Part shown: piece after piece, positions 12,897 to 26,200 of the stretch
How the letters are laid out: every line of letters begins with the position of its first letter
How positions within the stretch are numbered: position 1 is the stretch's first letter
Origin: Cinclus cinclus
Lineage: Eukaryota > Chordata > Aves > Passeriformes > Cinclidae
NCBI RefSeq assembly: GCF_963662255.1
Contig: NC_085047.1
Coordinates: 51,272,006-51,336,005 of the forward strand
Direction: 5' to 3'
DNA: 64,000 nucleotides
Notes under the pieces: generated by a model
Databases searched by the model: none
What the model was told of the DNA's origin: nothing
The model's input: the letters and a program-made list of their open reading frames with translations, nothing else
Made by a program: the position numbers and the translations under genes

Positions 12897-13654
12897 AGCT
12901 CCTTGTGTTTTTCTTCCTTGTCGTGGTCCTCCAATGCCTTTTTGGAATGATTATTGCAGTCTTCTAAATGACAGATGTGCTGATATTTAGTAAGTTCATG
13001 TTTAGCTTGCTTTCTTTGAGAAACACTTTTTCTTTGATGACCTTTGAAAAATGCCTCATACAGTGGCAGTTCTGTAAATGTACCATCATCACCTCTGTTG
13101 TCTGCTTCTTCCTCTTCAGAAGAAAAATAATCTCCTTCTCCTGCCTCACAAATATGGAGCTTAGTGTCAGCTTCATGTGATAGAAATTCAAAATCAGAAA
13201 ATGTGATAGCACATGGTTTGTGTGTTATGACTCTGATCCCACAGTTTTCCTCTGGCTTCTTGTCTGAATTTTTTCCTGTGAGGACTGGCCATTCTGTGTG
13301 CATGGGAAGGTTTAAAGGATCTTTCTTTGGTGTGTGCCCTGTAGAACAGGATAATTCTTCATCTTCACAAAGATGCTTTGTCTGAGGCTGGTTGGTGGCA
13401 CTGGCACACTGTGCAGCCATGCCAATTTGTAAAGATGTCTCATTGTGGTCCAATAAGGATGACACAGACAGCAAGCTCAGCTCAGGTTCCAGTAACGCAT
13501 TCTGAAATTCATATGGACTTGTCTGATTTTCTATCTTTCTTTGGTATTCTTCATACTTGGCTTCCTTTGGAGTTCCCAGGCACTCGGCAGATGTAAGATG
13601 AGGTGACCCCTGTTCTTCTTCATAGATGTTAGCTTCCATTCCAATGAGTTTCAT
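12893..13654 (-). CDS. first coding exon of an unrecognised acidic protein
   Basis: This is 254 codons without a stop in AT-rich DNA where a chance stop is expected every 15-20 codons, so it is probably a real coding exon. I do not recognise the family. The product is hydrophilic, with no signal peptide or membrane segment. A Leu/Ser-rich stretch lies at residues 54-69 and a strongly acidic patch at 170-190 (GDYFSSEEEEADNRGDD). A Lys/Glu/His-rich end (about 205-254) could lead into a coiled coil in the next exon. In-frame ATGs are at 13654 and 13639; the second, Met6, has the better context (G at -3 and G at +4). An in-frame TGA lies six bases upstream of the first ATG, so translation must start here unless a splice acceptor lies inside the frame. 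The exon ends at a phase-0 GTAATA donor; later exons should lie at lower coordinates but I could not find them. A recently dead copy is possible, but no internal break is seen. Confidence 0.65.
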
Positions 13655-13705
13655 CCATCAGAGATCAAAATTACTTCATGCTCGCTTTTCTTAAGAAACA
13701 TAAAT

Positions 13706-13707
13706 CT
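13706..13707 (-). other. candidate splice acceptor, proximal
   Basis: The minus strand reads CTTGCTACACTTGCAG, a pyrimidine-leaning tract ending in CAG. It would place the exon start at 13705 with about 50 bases of 5' UTR before the first ATG. It competes with the T17-CAG site about 100 bases further upstream. Confidence 0.35.
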
Positions 13708-13811
13708 GCAAGTGTAGCAAGGAAATGTATTCTTAGTTTTCCAAAACCATGATCACACAATCATTATTAATGCTTGGATTCTCATACAAAACATCTGAAT
13801 CCTTTCAGCTC

Positions 13812-13831
13812 CTGAAAAAAAAAAAAAAAAA
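13812..13831 (-). other. candidate splice acceptor with 17-T tract
   Basis: On the minus strand 17 consecutive T residues are followed directly by CAG, then GAGCTGAAAGG. This is a very strong polypyrimidine tract plus acceptor shape. All three frames downstream meet stops before the main ATG, so it could only add 5' UTR. It may instead be an ordinary homopolymer. Confidence 0.35.
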
Positions 13832-16003
13832 GACAATGTGCTTGCAATGGAACGCATCAACAAAAGTAACCCTGAAACATGAAATGTCCATATCAAATTT
13901 ACTTCACTTTACTATTTTGCTTGTGCCTCCTCAAAAATATTTCATGTTTTCAGATTAAATAAACTTAAAACATGAGAATTTTGACTTGTTTTGCTTAGAT
14001 ACTGGGAAAGAAATGGCAAATGCAGAACTGTTTTTTAATTAATGACTCTACTTGATTATTGACACAATGGTTCTGAATCATTTAAAGTGATGTTAGACAT
14101 ATGCTTGTTATCTAAGCATGCCTCTGTTCACTGTATTTTCATTGTCTGTTAAATCACTAACAACTTTCACACTGCTTTGATAAAGCTACTAAAATGCCAT
14201 AGGGGAGACTAAGAAACGAAACATAGGGAAATGTCATAGGGAAAACAGACAGGAAAGAAGATGTCAGTACAGGTATGATTTTCTCTGTCTCAAATTCAGT
14301 GAATTTCCAGTACAGTGCAGCACCTGCCCATTTCCAATAGATTTGAAACGGAAAAGGAGGAGGCTGAAAATAATAGGGAATTCAGTACTACATTGGAGTT
14401 GGCCTTGTCTGCTTTAAAAGTCTTAATGTCCATGCTCACATCTGGACAATGGACCTCCAATGCACTGGGAGAAGGGAGCAGTTGAAGAACTAATCTTGCA
14501 TCACTGAATAGCTTCCATCCACTCATACATGTCATTTACTTCTTGTGACAAATTGAGTATTGACAGTATTTATTTTAATGGCTGTTTCAGTACTCCATCT
14601 CTGAGAGAGAAAAGCAGAACAGAAGCTTTTCAAAATAAGAGAAGCTTAAGCCTTTGCTGTATGTGGCAAACCTGCCAGTGATGAGGAAGGCGTGTCAGAA
14701 GGCGGCACTGTGACTGTCAAAGTGGGAAGCAAGCAAAGTAAGATGCTGGCATGTGATGTGCCTACATGTCACTGCATGTGCCATAAACTGAGCAATGCAC
14801 ACCAGCGAGGCATATTTTAGTGGTGGTTAGTGTATATTTTACTATTACAGGCATACCTTTGGTAATAGAAAGAATACTGTTACATATCCAGGAAATTTGG
14901 ATTTATTGTATTACCTTTGTCATTTGAACTGCAGCTGTAATAGATGTGAGCAAGCAGGTACACGCTGTTTATGTAGACCTCCTCTCAGCTATTGATAGCT
15001 ATTTAAATGTCAGACATTATTGTAAACTGTCTAACCTCCCGCTGGAGTCAGTGGAGAGAGAAAAATGCTTCCAGAAGGTAAATGCACTTATCTTGTTTAC
15101 CTATTTTGACATGGGAGAAGTCTCCCTCCTGGCTTGACTGCCTAATACAAAACTATAGAGGATGTCTAGACAAAAGCTTACACCAGTCATCCAGCCTTTG
15201 GAGGGACGAATAATGCCAAGAAGAATTTCAGCCCATATCTGTGGTACACAATAATAATAGATTACAATAGCTATGCATGAATGAGAAACCTGCTTCTGAA
15301 GGCCTCATTTTCTCAGGTTCTTCAGGTTAGTCATCTACATAAAACTTCAATTCCAGAAGTGAGAGATCTGATTGAGCACAGTATCTTCAAAAAAGAAAAC
15401 ACATTCCCACATTTAGATGGAATGATTGGAATAACTAAAGTTTCACACAATATCTTATATCTTGTGGGCACAGTGAAAAAGCCTCTTCCCATTTCAGGTG
15501 ATTACTCTCTGTGCTTCACCATGAGCCATCACCTTTGCTTCTGAGTCCCTGACACCCAGCACTCTGGAAGGACCCATGCTTCCACCACACAAAGCCAGCT
15601 ATAAACCAGAAAGTTCTGCCTACTCTAGCAGACTGCCCAGGACAGCAAAAGAGCTTTGGCCTGACTGCCCACATCAGATGGGAGGGTGGGTTGTGTTCAC
15701 CAGCCATTCCTGCTGGTGGCTGTCCTGTTCTTCCTCTGATGGTAGTTCCAGAAGAAGTAGCAGTGCTCAGGTCTCCAGGTCTCCTCCAGAGATTCTCTTT
15801 TCCAGTCTTCACCCCTTCCTATTGTCACTCTTTCTTCCCACCCTTGGCCCATTTTCTGGACCCTCTTTAGTTTTGGTAATGCTGCCAAGCAGGATCTGCT
15901 GTGATGACATCTGTGGAAATACACCTGTGTTCATACTAACATCTTTATTGTAGTAGGCCAAACATTTAGCAAGAGATGCTCCAGCAACAGTTACAGGAAT
16001 TCA
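13832..16003. other. non-coding region upstream of the exon
   Basis: No gene was recognised. Around 15.54-15.95 kb the sequence is richer in GC and shows overlapping open frames on both strands (up to 125 codons), but neither reads like a conserved protein. If the minus-strand exon is real, this lies in its 5' intron or flank. Confidence 0.55.
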
Positions 16004-16290
16004 AGGGATCACAGGATGGCTTGGGTTGGAAGGGACCACAGTGGGGCACCTGGTCCAACCTCCCTGCCCAAGCAAGGCCATCCTGAAGCACATGGCACAG
16101 GATTGTGTCCAGACACTTGTTGAATATCTCCAGTGAGGAAGAGATTTCACAACCTCCCTGGTCAATCTGTTCTAGTCACAGAGACTAGAAGAATAGAAAT
16201 TAATAAAGAAGTTATTACACAATAAAGACATTCTCCCTCATGTTTAGGTGGAACTTCCTGTGTGTCAGTTTCTGCCTTGTACACATTGAA
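16004..16290 (-). mobile_element. CR1 LINE 3' fragment, diverged
   Basis: On the plus strand it opens with GGATCACAGGATGG and CTTGGGTTGGAAGGGACC, which is the complement of a CR1 tail. It continues through motifs such as GGCACAGGATTGTGTCCAG and CATGTTTAGGTGGAACTTCC, which are typical of the CR1 3' region in birds. A central patch (about 16180-16225) is poorly matched, suggesting a small insertion or heavy decay. It differs in subtype from the fragment at 7134-7790. Confidence 0.85.
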
Positions 16291-18216
16291 TTCTGCAGTA
16301 GGCATGCACAGGATAAGTGAATTATGTGGGTTTTTTTAAAATTTCTAATACTTTAGGATCATGCTTTAGTTTTGCAAACATGAATTATCATCCAAAATAT
16401 TGTATTTTTCATTATCTCTCTATATAACTCTGTATTACTAGCATTTAAAACCAACACCCAACTTCTTTTAAAACTTTGCTAAGGTATTTCTCTCAAATGA
16501 GTTTTGGTTTTTACAGAATATCATGTAAAGCTGTATTTTTTACAGTTTAATTGCTAAATCATGAAAGAGTTTTTCTGTTTATTGGATTTGCTTATTCTAT
16601 TGTAGTCTTTACTTTTCCTGGGGTGGGACTGGAACAAATCAAGTACGCAAAAGCAGTCTGTTTTTGTGCAAGTATGGCAAAAAATCTCTGAGGAGAATGT
16701 GGTAAGAAGAGAGAATGTCAGTTTGTCCCTGTTCATCCAGTGCAACATATCTTTTTACTCTATCTAGCAGTACTATAAAAAACCCCACACTTTTATGTAT
16801 AATATTAAATTCCATGTTTATAAAGAGTTACACATAGACATTTCTAGCTCATAAAAATGGAGCATTCTTGGCAAAGGAGAGAATTTAGAAATCCTGCCCA
16901 TAGCAAAATTTGTAACTCAGAGTGCTCTGAAAATTCAGAGCTAAATCTGTACATGTCGCAAAAGGCCTCTAAGACAGTCCTGCAAAAGAATGTAATTCTC
17001 ACCACAATGATGAATGTATGCACATACAAGTTCTGAAAACCAGTAATTTTACTGGAAAAGTTCTTCAAGGCTTTTTAAACAGGGAGACTACTTTTGTATG
17101 CAAACGTAATTCTAAGTATATACTGTAGCATTAGCTCTACTGGTAGAAGCTAGTGTAGGTAAGGATGTGGTAAAATGAAAGTATATGTAGGTTTTTCAAC
17201 TAAAAAGGGAATGCAGGGATACCAGATGTAACTGTCCAACCTGAATGGACACCAAGAAGCATTAGCAAGTGCAAAAACATTAAAAAGCAACACAGGAATT
17301 TTTTTTGCTCAATGTGAAATGCATATCTGTGTCTAGCAAGTTCAGCTGTTCACACATGTGAGTTTAAAACTTACATATAGAAGGTTATTTATTAATGAAA
17401 ACTCCTTACAAATCAGCAGTAAATTAATACAGATTTGTGATACAGTTAGTGACATGCCATGGAAAGGAAGTTCTTAAATGGTCTGGCACACACAAGTGTG
17501 TATGTGAAGCCTCACAGATCAAATTCTGTGTATCATGCTCTACTGGCTGAATTTCCCTTTGCCTGAAATAAAATTATTATTATTTATTTCATTGCAATAC
17601 TCTAATAGCAAGTCACCTAAAACAGCTTTTCAAACATGGCTTAAATTAGTGCATTTCAATACCCATTATGCATTTTGGCATTACAGAGCATGTGAATATA
17701 ACCTTTTCAGTTTAAATTCAATTTAAATCTGAACTGACATAGTAAACAAAGTTCTGATCTTGGCTGGAAAAGTACACCACTCATGTAAAATAAACAGTTT
17801 CTACCTCACAGGCCCTAGTGCATTTTTCCCATTTCTCAATGACTTTGCTTAGTATTTTCTATTGACTTATATATTATTCCCCTGAAAAATTAAGCAAAAA
17901 AGGCAAGAGAATGCGAGACACATAGATTAAGAGAAAATGATGAGATTAGGATTTTTTCCTGATGATAATTTTACCTGTTTTGCAATGTAACCCCATATTT
18001 TTCAATTCAGTTAATTTCCATAACTGTAACAACAGGAACTGCATGAGTGGACAAAAGATCCTCCAAGCATTGGGGCAGAACAGAAAAAGCAGTGAGCAGA
18101 TCCTTAACAAAAGCCATTTCAGCTTCCTTGCTGCACAAGAACTCTGTCAACAGAAGTATGTGTAAGAATCCCTGGGGCAAAAACAGCCTTCTGCAAGCAT
18201 TGGCCAAATTATTCAC

Positions 18217-18275
18217 AGAAAAAGACAGGAAAAAAAAAGAGGGGGAGGGGAGAGAAAAAATAAAAAGAGAGAGTA
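18217..18275 (+). repeat. purine-rich low-complexity tract
   Basis: The plus strand is almost entirely A and G for about 60 bases, with G-runs such as GAGGGGGAGGGGAGAG inside A-rich sequence. Polypurine tracts of this kind can form triplexes. No function is implied. Confidence 0.8.
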
Positions 18276-21275
18276 AGAGCATGCTTCATAGGAACACCAG
18301 GCATTTCTAAAAATACAGTATGACCTCATTCTTCACGTTGTGCCAGATCTTAACGCCATGCTTTGCTTTATCACCTGGAGCACCTGGAGTGAGGTTCCCA
18401 CTGCTTGAGTGTGGATGCTGTCAGATTTTGTAAAGGTAGGCAGTGAAATACCTTTTGATGTAATATAAAGCCAGTGTAAAGGAGTACCAAAATTAGCTTC
18501 CATGTCACTTGCAAATTCTAATTATTTTTTGCCTGTTTCGTCAAGACCTACATTTGCTGCCAAAGCTTTACAATCCTTTCCTTTTTTATATATTAATAGA
18601 ATCATAGCTTGCAGACAGACTTCTGCATACACTGCAAAATGTAGCTGTAGTGGAAGTTACTGGACACATGAGCCTCTGAGTTTGATGATAAATCAGTTAT
18701 TTGCAAATTTATCCTTGAAAGAAGGATGCACTGTCACTGGAAAAATGGGGTGAGAAGTCTTTGAGTTTTTAGTTATATTTTTGAAGTGTTTTTCTGTATT
18801 GCTTTTGAACAGAGCAAACAAAAATGGAAATGCTGCAGTACCCTTCTGCTCATGTAATGGATGTATTCATGTACTCAGGCTTGTAGCTGCAGATTACGTT
18901 TTTCACCTTGAGATATCTTTGAGGCACAGATACTTGGCATAGAGGCTGCCACATCTACGTCCATCCTGACTCATTTCAGCGAGTGAAGGAGGTGGCTCTG
19001 AGATGCTGGTTTCTCTTACACCTCATGCTCCTGATTGCCTTCACTGAAGTTAAGCAGTATTTTATTCAGTGAAAAATTTGGCGCAGTTATGAATGAGTCA
19101 GTCAGCAAATGAAGCCACACCTTGAGGCAACCATTTTTCAGGAATTATTTTATATGACAGTTTATTGAGGGTTGTCTCAATTCAGAGGTGTTGATTATCC
19201 CAGGCCAGCTGTACTGCCAGGTCTGCCTACTACCAGCTTTGCCATCAGTGCCTCCATCTCCACTGTGTCAGAAGCTCATTCTCATTGCCAAGGAAAGTAA
19301 AATATCTTCTCAAAGGCAATAAACTAAAATGATAAAGAGACACTTTGTTAATTTAATAGTGCTTATATTTATGTTTGTCTTAGGTGCAACTGTTGGTGGC
19401 AGATGTGCTGTTTTCCAAGCACCCTCTTAACAAACACAGCAATGTCAGCAATTTATTTCCAGCTGAACCTACTTGCAGTATATTGGAGTATATAGGAGGA
19501 AAGACTGCTGCTAGAGGGATTGTTGACACATTTTGTGCTATTAGTTTAGTTTGAGGCTGACTTTAATCCAGCAGAGGCACTAACATCCTGCCAGTATGCT
19601 GACTCAATTGTATTTCCACCTAAACCAGCATTTCCAAAGGCATTGTCATTGTCACCTTACACCACATGGTAATGGAAAATAAGGTGAGAAAATACGCTCT
19701 GCAATACGACTGTTGCCCTTTCTAAGATCTTTGATCCGTGGACAATGTTTAGTTCTAGTTAGTTTACATAAAGTGGGCCTTGATTTTGCAAATCTTTCTG
19801 CTCTGTGCAGCCCGTGAATAGCATGGTTACAATCCTGAGCAAAACCAAGTAGCAGGAATGTGTGAGCAGTGGTACAGTATCTTCAAAGAATAAGATTTTT
19901 CCTTCTGCCAATAGGCACCTTTTACCACTGCATTCAATATGTTACTTTTGTTTCCCCTGTTCTGCCTCATGTACTTTGTCTTACACATATGAAATGTACC
20001 ACCAATGTCCTGGTGAGATATTGGCCAGAGGTTGTTTGACTACGTGCTTTTAGAAGGCATTTTTGAGTGAGTTTAGATTACACTCTGAATTGCTTGAAAA
20101 ATTAAACCTGATGTAAAGGTATTGCCCTAGAATACTTTGGCTTAGTTTTTATATGGGTGGTGCAGTCAATGTGGAGCAGGAAGAACAGCCAGCCATAAAT
20201 GGGCATTGTTCATAAATACAAGGTCCACAATGAACCAACACCTGATAAATATTTTTTAAATAACACTGGTTAAACCACATTGGAAAAAAAAAATGTCTGT
20301 GTCCCTTTGGCTGATGAGCTTCACATTGGTAAGATCCCGGGTTTTTGTCTAAGCTGCCAGTCCACACCAAAGCCAGGAAACATCCTTGCTGCAAGCAAAG
20401 GCACGTAGCTATGAGCTGCTTCTCCTACCTTTTTCTTCAGCTTGTAGAGTGAATTCCATTATGTATGTTCATGGGATACTCAGTGGACCATTTGGAAACT
20501 GATCTTCATTTTGCACAAGTGGAAAGAAGCAGGAAAGACAATTTTTTTTTTCATAATGGAGGATGTCTATGATAACATATAGTTACATAACATGGTTCTA
20601 TTAATATATTTTTATTTTTAAGCTCCTGAAAGAGAAATGACATAAGACAACCACTTCTCACTGTACAAGTTAGGTAAATAACTAACAGCTTGGTTTTAGG
20701 TTTTTCTTTCTGTTTATCTTTTCTCCATTAAAGATTGTTTATCAACAAAAAAATCTCTTTCACAGCATGCAAGTGTCTTCCAAAATTGTACATATCCCTC
20801 TGAAAAAAATCTCTGCTGAACCTGTGACACCGACTAGCAGCCAAAAGCAGTTATTATGGCATTTCACAGGGTCAGAAACTGGTATGGTCTGGTTTTGTAT
20901 GGTTCATAACTCCTTAAAATAAATTTTAAAAATCTTTAAATTTATTTCCCTCTCTGAAACAGAAAAACATATCACTGACTGCCTTGGGTGTCTTCATGAG
21001 AAAATATCAGTTCGCATTAATTTCATTTTAAACCATTATTATCCACAATCTGCACATAAGGAATTGGACATTTGCATCTGCTATGACCACACAGCCAGTA
21101 GAAGAGTCAAATCAAATCAAAATCAAAATTTCTCTATCACTAAAGCATTGCCTTAATCACATTGCAACTTCCATTGGTAAAAAATAATTTATTTACTAAT
21201 CATCATGATTGACTTTACACAAAGAACATGAGAGACTGAAGCTTCATCAGGCATCGATTCTTGTTTTAACAGGAT

Positions 21276-21300
21276 GAACTCTTCTTGCAAAAAAGAGTTC
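21276..21300. repeat. small inverted repeat
   Basis: GAACTCTT at 21276-21283 is complementary to AAGAGTTC at 21293-21300, with a 9-base spacer. The word TTCTTGCAAA also occurs twice in the same short stretch, giving an overlapping direct repeat. Confidence 0.55.
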
Positions 21301-22779
21301 TTGCAAACCCACTTACAAAACCTGATTGCTTCTGATACTTAAGCTGAATACCTGAAAGAAAAATAGGTAAATTCAACTGCCTAAACATAGGCTTCTAATG
21401 TCCTTTGAGACATCCTAAACTAACCCACTTGGCCTTCAGCTGGCAGCTCAGAGATGCAAATCTCCTTCAGCTCCTCTGACATAGCCACTGTGCAGATGTT
21501 GTAGTTCAGCAGGGCATCTCAGGGGCACTGCTTGGCTCCTGCAGGTAGGCACTTGTTTAGGCAGATGAATTGTGCTTTCAGATTCTTTAGTAGACTGTTC
21601 AAAGAATTTAACTTCAGGTGCCTAATTTTGATGACTAACTTAGGTTTCTTAGCTAAGAGCGTAATCTCTCCTTTCCATATACAAAAAACCTGCATTCTTA
21701 GTGTGTGCATCTCAATTCAGCTGGCATAAGTACTGTATTGCTTCCAAAAAAAAAGTGTGTTAGTCTCCTGGTTAAGCAAAGAAGCTGCTGGAGCAAGCGA
21801 GATTGATAAAAATTGCCAGCAGCTCCCTGCTGCTTAAGGACCTATTTCTGTGCTCCAGTGCATTATTAGGGAAACTCACAAGGCTAGATCAGAACATACT
21901 CAGAAAACAAACAAGAACAAGCATTTTAGTGCCAGGTTTGCAGCACTTCAGCTCCCCAGGTTTGCACTCCTATCAGTCTTAAAAAGTTTCTGCGGTGTTT
22001 TGGCAACATGCTACATTTCTCAATTGAAATATGCTGCTTAATGCAAGACTGGTAAACAGCTTGAATAGGCAGGGCTTTGATTTATGAACTGCAGCAATAT
22101 GGTAATGAGCACATTGGCTGGGCAATTAGTTGTAAATTGTATAAGCTCACACCAGCTCTTGTTATTATGAGTACAAAGGTTTGTCAAAGTACCTCTGAGT
22201 TCAGTATTTTAGAATCCTCTGGTGTCTTTATGCCTATTAGACCAGAACTGAAGCAAATTAAAGTCTCTGCTACACCTTCTGAATCTAATACGACTAAACC
22301 ATGTGTTTGAAAATATCAGCAGTGAATAGATTAAATAAATGCATCCATTTAAAATGCTACTTTGCATGCATTTTTTTTTTCCCCAGTCCAAGATGGGCTT
22401 TGATCTCCACCAATGTCTTTATCACCCTCTCTAATCAGTGTCTGTAATGAATGCTAAATAAACGGTGACCCTGCAATAAATGTCAATTACTGCAAAGGTG
22501 GTGCTGCAGGGCAGCCCCTCCTCTCAAGACCTGCTGGGTTCATGAGATGTAAGGGGGCAGCAAGGGAGGACTCTGTCAGCTGCAATGAAGATCAGTCATT
22601 TCAGAGAGAGCAAAAGTTATTTCAGAGGAACCTCCTGTGATCCCTATGTGTATGTGCAGAAAGGCCAAAATGGATCTTGCTCCAACAGTTTTGGTCAAGC
22701 AACGCTTTTTGGTAGAAGAACTCTTCCCTCAAAACTGACATATTTTTGATTAATAACCTATGCATTTTTGTTTAATCAA

Positions 22780-22812
22780 AACAAAACAAAACAAAATAAA
22801 ATAAACAAAAAT
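22780..22812 (+). repeat. (AAAAC)n / (AAAAT)n pentanucleotide repeat
   Basis: Several consecutive AAAAC units run into AAAAT-type units. The array is short and imperfect. Confidence 0.85.
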
Positions 22813-22886
22813 AACATTTATGTTGGGAGATATTTACTCTTTTTGATTAATTTTCAAAGCTTTCAGAAGAAAGAAGTCTTCAAGCA

Positions 22887-22910
22887 TGAAGTACTCAGAT
22901 GAGTACTTCA
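22887..22910. repeat. tight 10-bp hairpin
   Basis: TGAAGTACTC (22887-22896) pairs exactly with GAGTACTTCA (22901-22910) across the four-base loop AGAT. The inner ACTC...GAGT core makes a compact cruciform-capable palindrome. Confidence 0.65.
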
Positions 22911-23230
22911 ATATTTTCAGCCTTTCTATCTCCTGCACCCCCATGGGATTTTAAAAATTATATTGTTAAGTATTCAGTTAATTTGGCAGAATCTCATAGT
23001 TCTTTCAATTTTTTTCTATTTGGGGGGTAAGCTTTGTTTAGTTTTTATTTTTTTTCCCCCAGGTAAACCAGGCAAAGTCAAAAAATCCAGCAACGCTTAA
23101 TGACAGCTGCTTTAGAGATGCTCAGAGTTTAGGTACAAAAGGAAATGTTTCTTAAGCCAAGGTGTGTATTTGATGCCTGAATATCTATTTTGAAATATTT
23201 CCTTTTTGCTTTTCTTCTCTTAGGTTATTT

Positions 23231-23271
23231 CTTCTCCTGTTATTTGAGATCTTCTCCTATTGATTTGAGAT
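23231..23271 (+). repeat. 20/21-bp tandem duplication
   Basis: CTTCTCCTGTTATTTGAGAT is followed immediately by a 21-base unit that begins CTTCTCCTATTG and ends TTTGAGAT. It is a two-copy tandem duplication with one indel and few substitutions. Confidence 0.7.
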
Positions 23272-26200
23272 CAATAATTAGTTGTAATCATCTGTTTTCC
23301 AGTCTCAGGTCTTTAATTCCAAATTTCTACTTAGTCTGATTTCTTGTTTTGCTTGCTAAATTAAAGAGATTTATGGTATCAGATGTTCCTTCCCCATTGA
23401 AGGGGTCACTTTTAATCAAATAACAGCTCTTCTTTTTTAATAAATTCAAACATTTCAAGTGGTTTGACAACTGTAGTCTAAAAGTATCTAAATTAGCTCT
23501 CAGCCTACTAGCCTAGGTCTCACAAATAATGAAGCAGCAGAGCTGAGGCACACTGCTGTGATACACCTTTTTCGGGGTATTCAAGGAGTAACTCAGGTCT
23601 TTACATGGTACCTGCAATACCAGAATGCCAAGTTCAGGGGTAACTTTTGAAGCTATTCCCTGGAGCCTTCATAAGTTTGGTTTCTTATGCTATTTTGTGA
23701 GACTTCCTCAGATTTTCTCCACCTGTGACATCTTTCCTCTATGCAGACTGAAACTGCCTGGGGTGTTTCCACATGACTTTGTGGAGCAAAGTGGCAAAAA
23801 AGCATCAAGAAAAATTATGCAATCCACTAGCAAATGCTCCTGGAAATTTTAAAGGGTCTGTTACACCTGAAGTCCACAAAGAACGAGGGGCTGGATTTTT
23901 TTTAAAGTGATTTGGAGTAGTTATCACTGAAACACTTTATATGCAGTCTAACAGCTATATAAAGCAAAAATGCAGGATAATTATTTCTTAACTTTTTCTA
24001 GTTTTCCTTTCCTATCTAAGCCATTTCTTTCAAACCTTTAAAAATAAAAGCAAATGATAAGTATAAATCTTAATCAAAGGGGTATCATTTGCCTGGCAGG
24101 ATGAGACTCACACAAACATGAAATTAATTTCATCTGATTTCCACGGAAACATGTCATTGCTGAAAATTCTGTTACTGAGTCCCTTAAACAAGCAGAATGG
24201 TTATGTCCAGGTTCCACACAGCATACAATATTAAATCAAATTATCAACACCTTCCCCTGGACAGGCAAGGGCCTCTGCAACTTTATTCAAATAAATGAAT
24301 CTCTGACAGAGATGGTGTGTTTCACCTTAATTTTTACAAGTACAAAGTTTTGTGTTAACATAAGAGAGATTTTCTTTCCTTCGGAATGCTGAAAATCATT
24401 AATTCAGATATCAGAGAGTAGAAAAATTAGTAATTTTTCCCCTTTGTGACAAGAAAAAAAAGACTAGATGCTTTAACTGAGTTTTAGAAGTGCCACAAAT
24501 TCAATTCCAATCTTCTTTCATTAAAAATGTGAGTGTGCTCATCTGTGCATATTGCATGTACTTTTACAGAGATCCTCTTATGACTGAGGATGCCTGTGCC
24601 ATCTTAGTGGGAGTTAAAGATCAGTTTTTCATGAAGCTCAGACACTGTAAATCATGCCAGTCTAAAGTGTTAGTGTATGTTTGTAATGATAGATATAAAG
24701 TCTTATTTTAACACTGAAGAATAACCACCGCATTGATATATTGTTAAATATTACCACATTGGTAATATTTAGTTTAAAAGTCTAAAAAGAAGTAAATATT
24801 TGATGGTTTTATTACCTCTCTGCTCAAATAAATGGTAGAACAAATGCTCTAAGTTTAAGCACTCAGTGTCTACCTACTCTAATGCTCCAAACAGCCTAAG
24901 GCTAAAGTTTTTGATGTTTTTATAACTAAATATATAAGGAGGCTTGATCTTCAAAAAGCTACAGCCCTTTCCATTTGTAAAATGTGAGCCACTTCTAGTG
25001 TTTCTCTACACTGAAAATGTGTCTGGCAGCAAACACTCTGATTTCAAAACTTCAAGCTCTCTCTGGCTGTTTTTTAATACAGGTCTTGTCCCCACTCTTG
25101 TTAAAAGAAGCTTAAAAATGGTAAAAGACTACAACTAATGCAGCTTTGGCTCCCCAAGCCAAAGTGATGACAGGGCAAAGCAGCTGTGTGAAATGCAGAC
25201 TTCCCTGCACACCTCATCCAGGCATAAATTGTAAACCACCCACAGCAGGCAAAGTGGCCGTGACAAGGAACCAGCAATGTCACCGCCCCTGGCCACCCAC
25301 ACCACGGCACTTACTGCTGACAGGTTTTTCTCTACCACCTCTCTCCCTCCTTAAACTGCAGCAAATGAACAGTTTTTATGCTTTTTGCTGGTGGGGGAAC
25401 ATGGAATCAATCTTGTTCATCTTTCATCGCCAGAAGTTATGTGAGCACGTGGCAGTGCCTGCAGCCACAAAGGCACCATGTATTATTAACCACAGAACTG
25501 CATTGCTTTAGTCAAGCCACACTTTGCAAGATGATGCCCAAAAGCAGTGGAAAGCAGAGCTGCTTTTAGTCTTTCCTGGGGCAAAACAGACCCATGTACA
25601 GAAACAACGCAAGGACGCACAGTAAGGGGAGAATTAACTGTGCCACTTCCCAAAAAATATGTCCTAAGGCTTCAGCAAGCACTGGAAGAAGCATGCTCTG
25701 AGTTCAACAAATAGGCTGCATGATAACAAATAAATGGGAAAATGAAAATTTTTAATAATTTAAAATTTAAGTTGCTCCAGCGGACAAAATTTAACTACCT
25801 TGATCAGAGTCAGATTGTGTATAAATATAGATATGCTTATAAATGGCTCTAAAATTGCTTATATTCACAGTTTAACATACTTAATAACCTTATACCATTG
25901 CATTTTAGGATATTTATATTCTTAAAGCATAACATCTCATATGCTAATGGAATATTTGCACATATGCAAATACTCAGACAAGCACTCTGCTTATTAAGAC
26001 AACCTGGGATGTACTCTCCATGTGTTTGCTCTAAAGCACTCCTGTTATGCCTTTAAATCACTGGGAAGACTGTCATGATTTTATATTCCATTGTGGAAAC
26101 GGAAATTCCAGTGAGAGATTGACAAGTATCAGACTGAGAACTGCTTGACAGACCTCCACTTTGCTCCTGCTGAAAATGTGTATTACCATATAGATTTTAA

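Noticed and set aside
15576..15953. 125-codon plus-strand and 98-codon minus-strand overlapping frames
   Set aside because: Both strands are open at the same place with low-complexity translations, which suggests composition and not coding.
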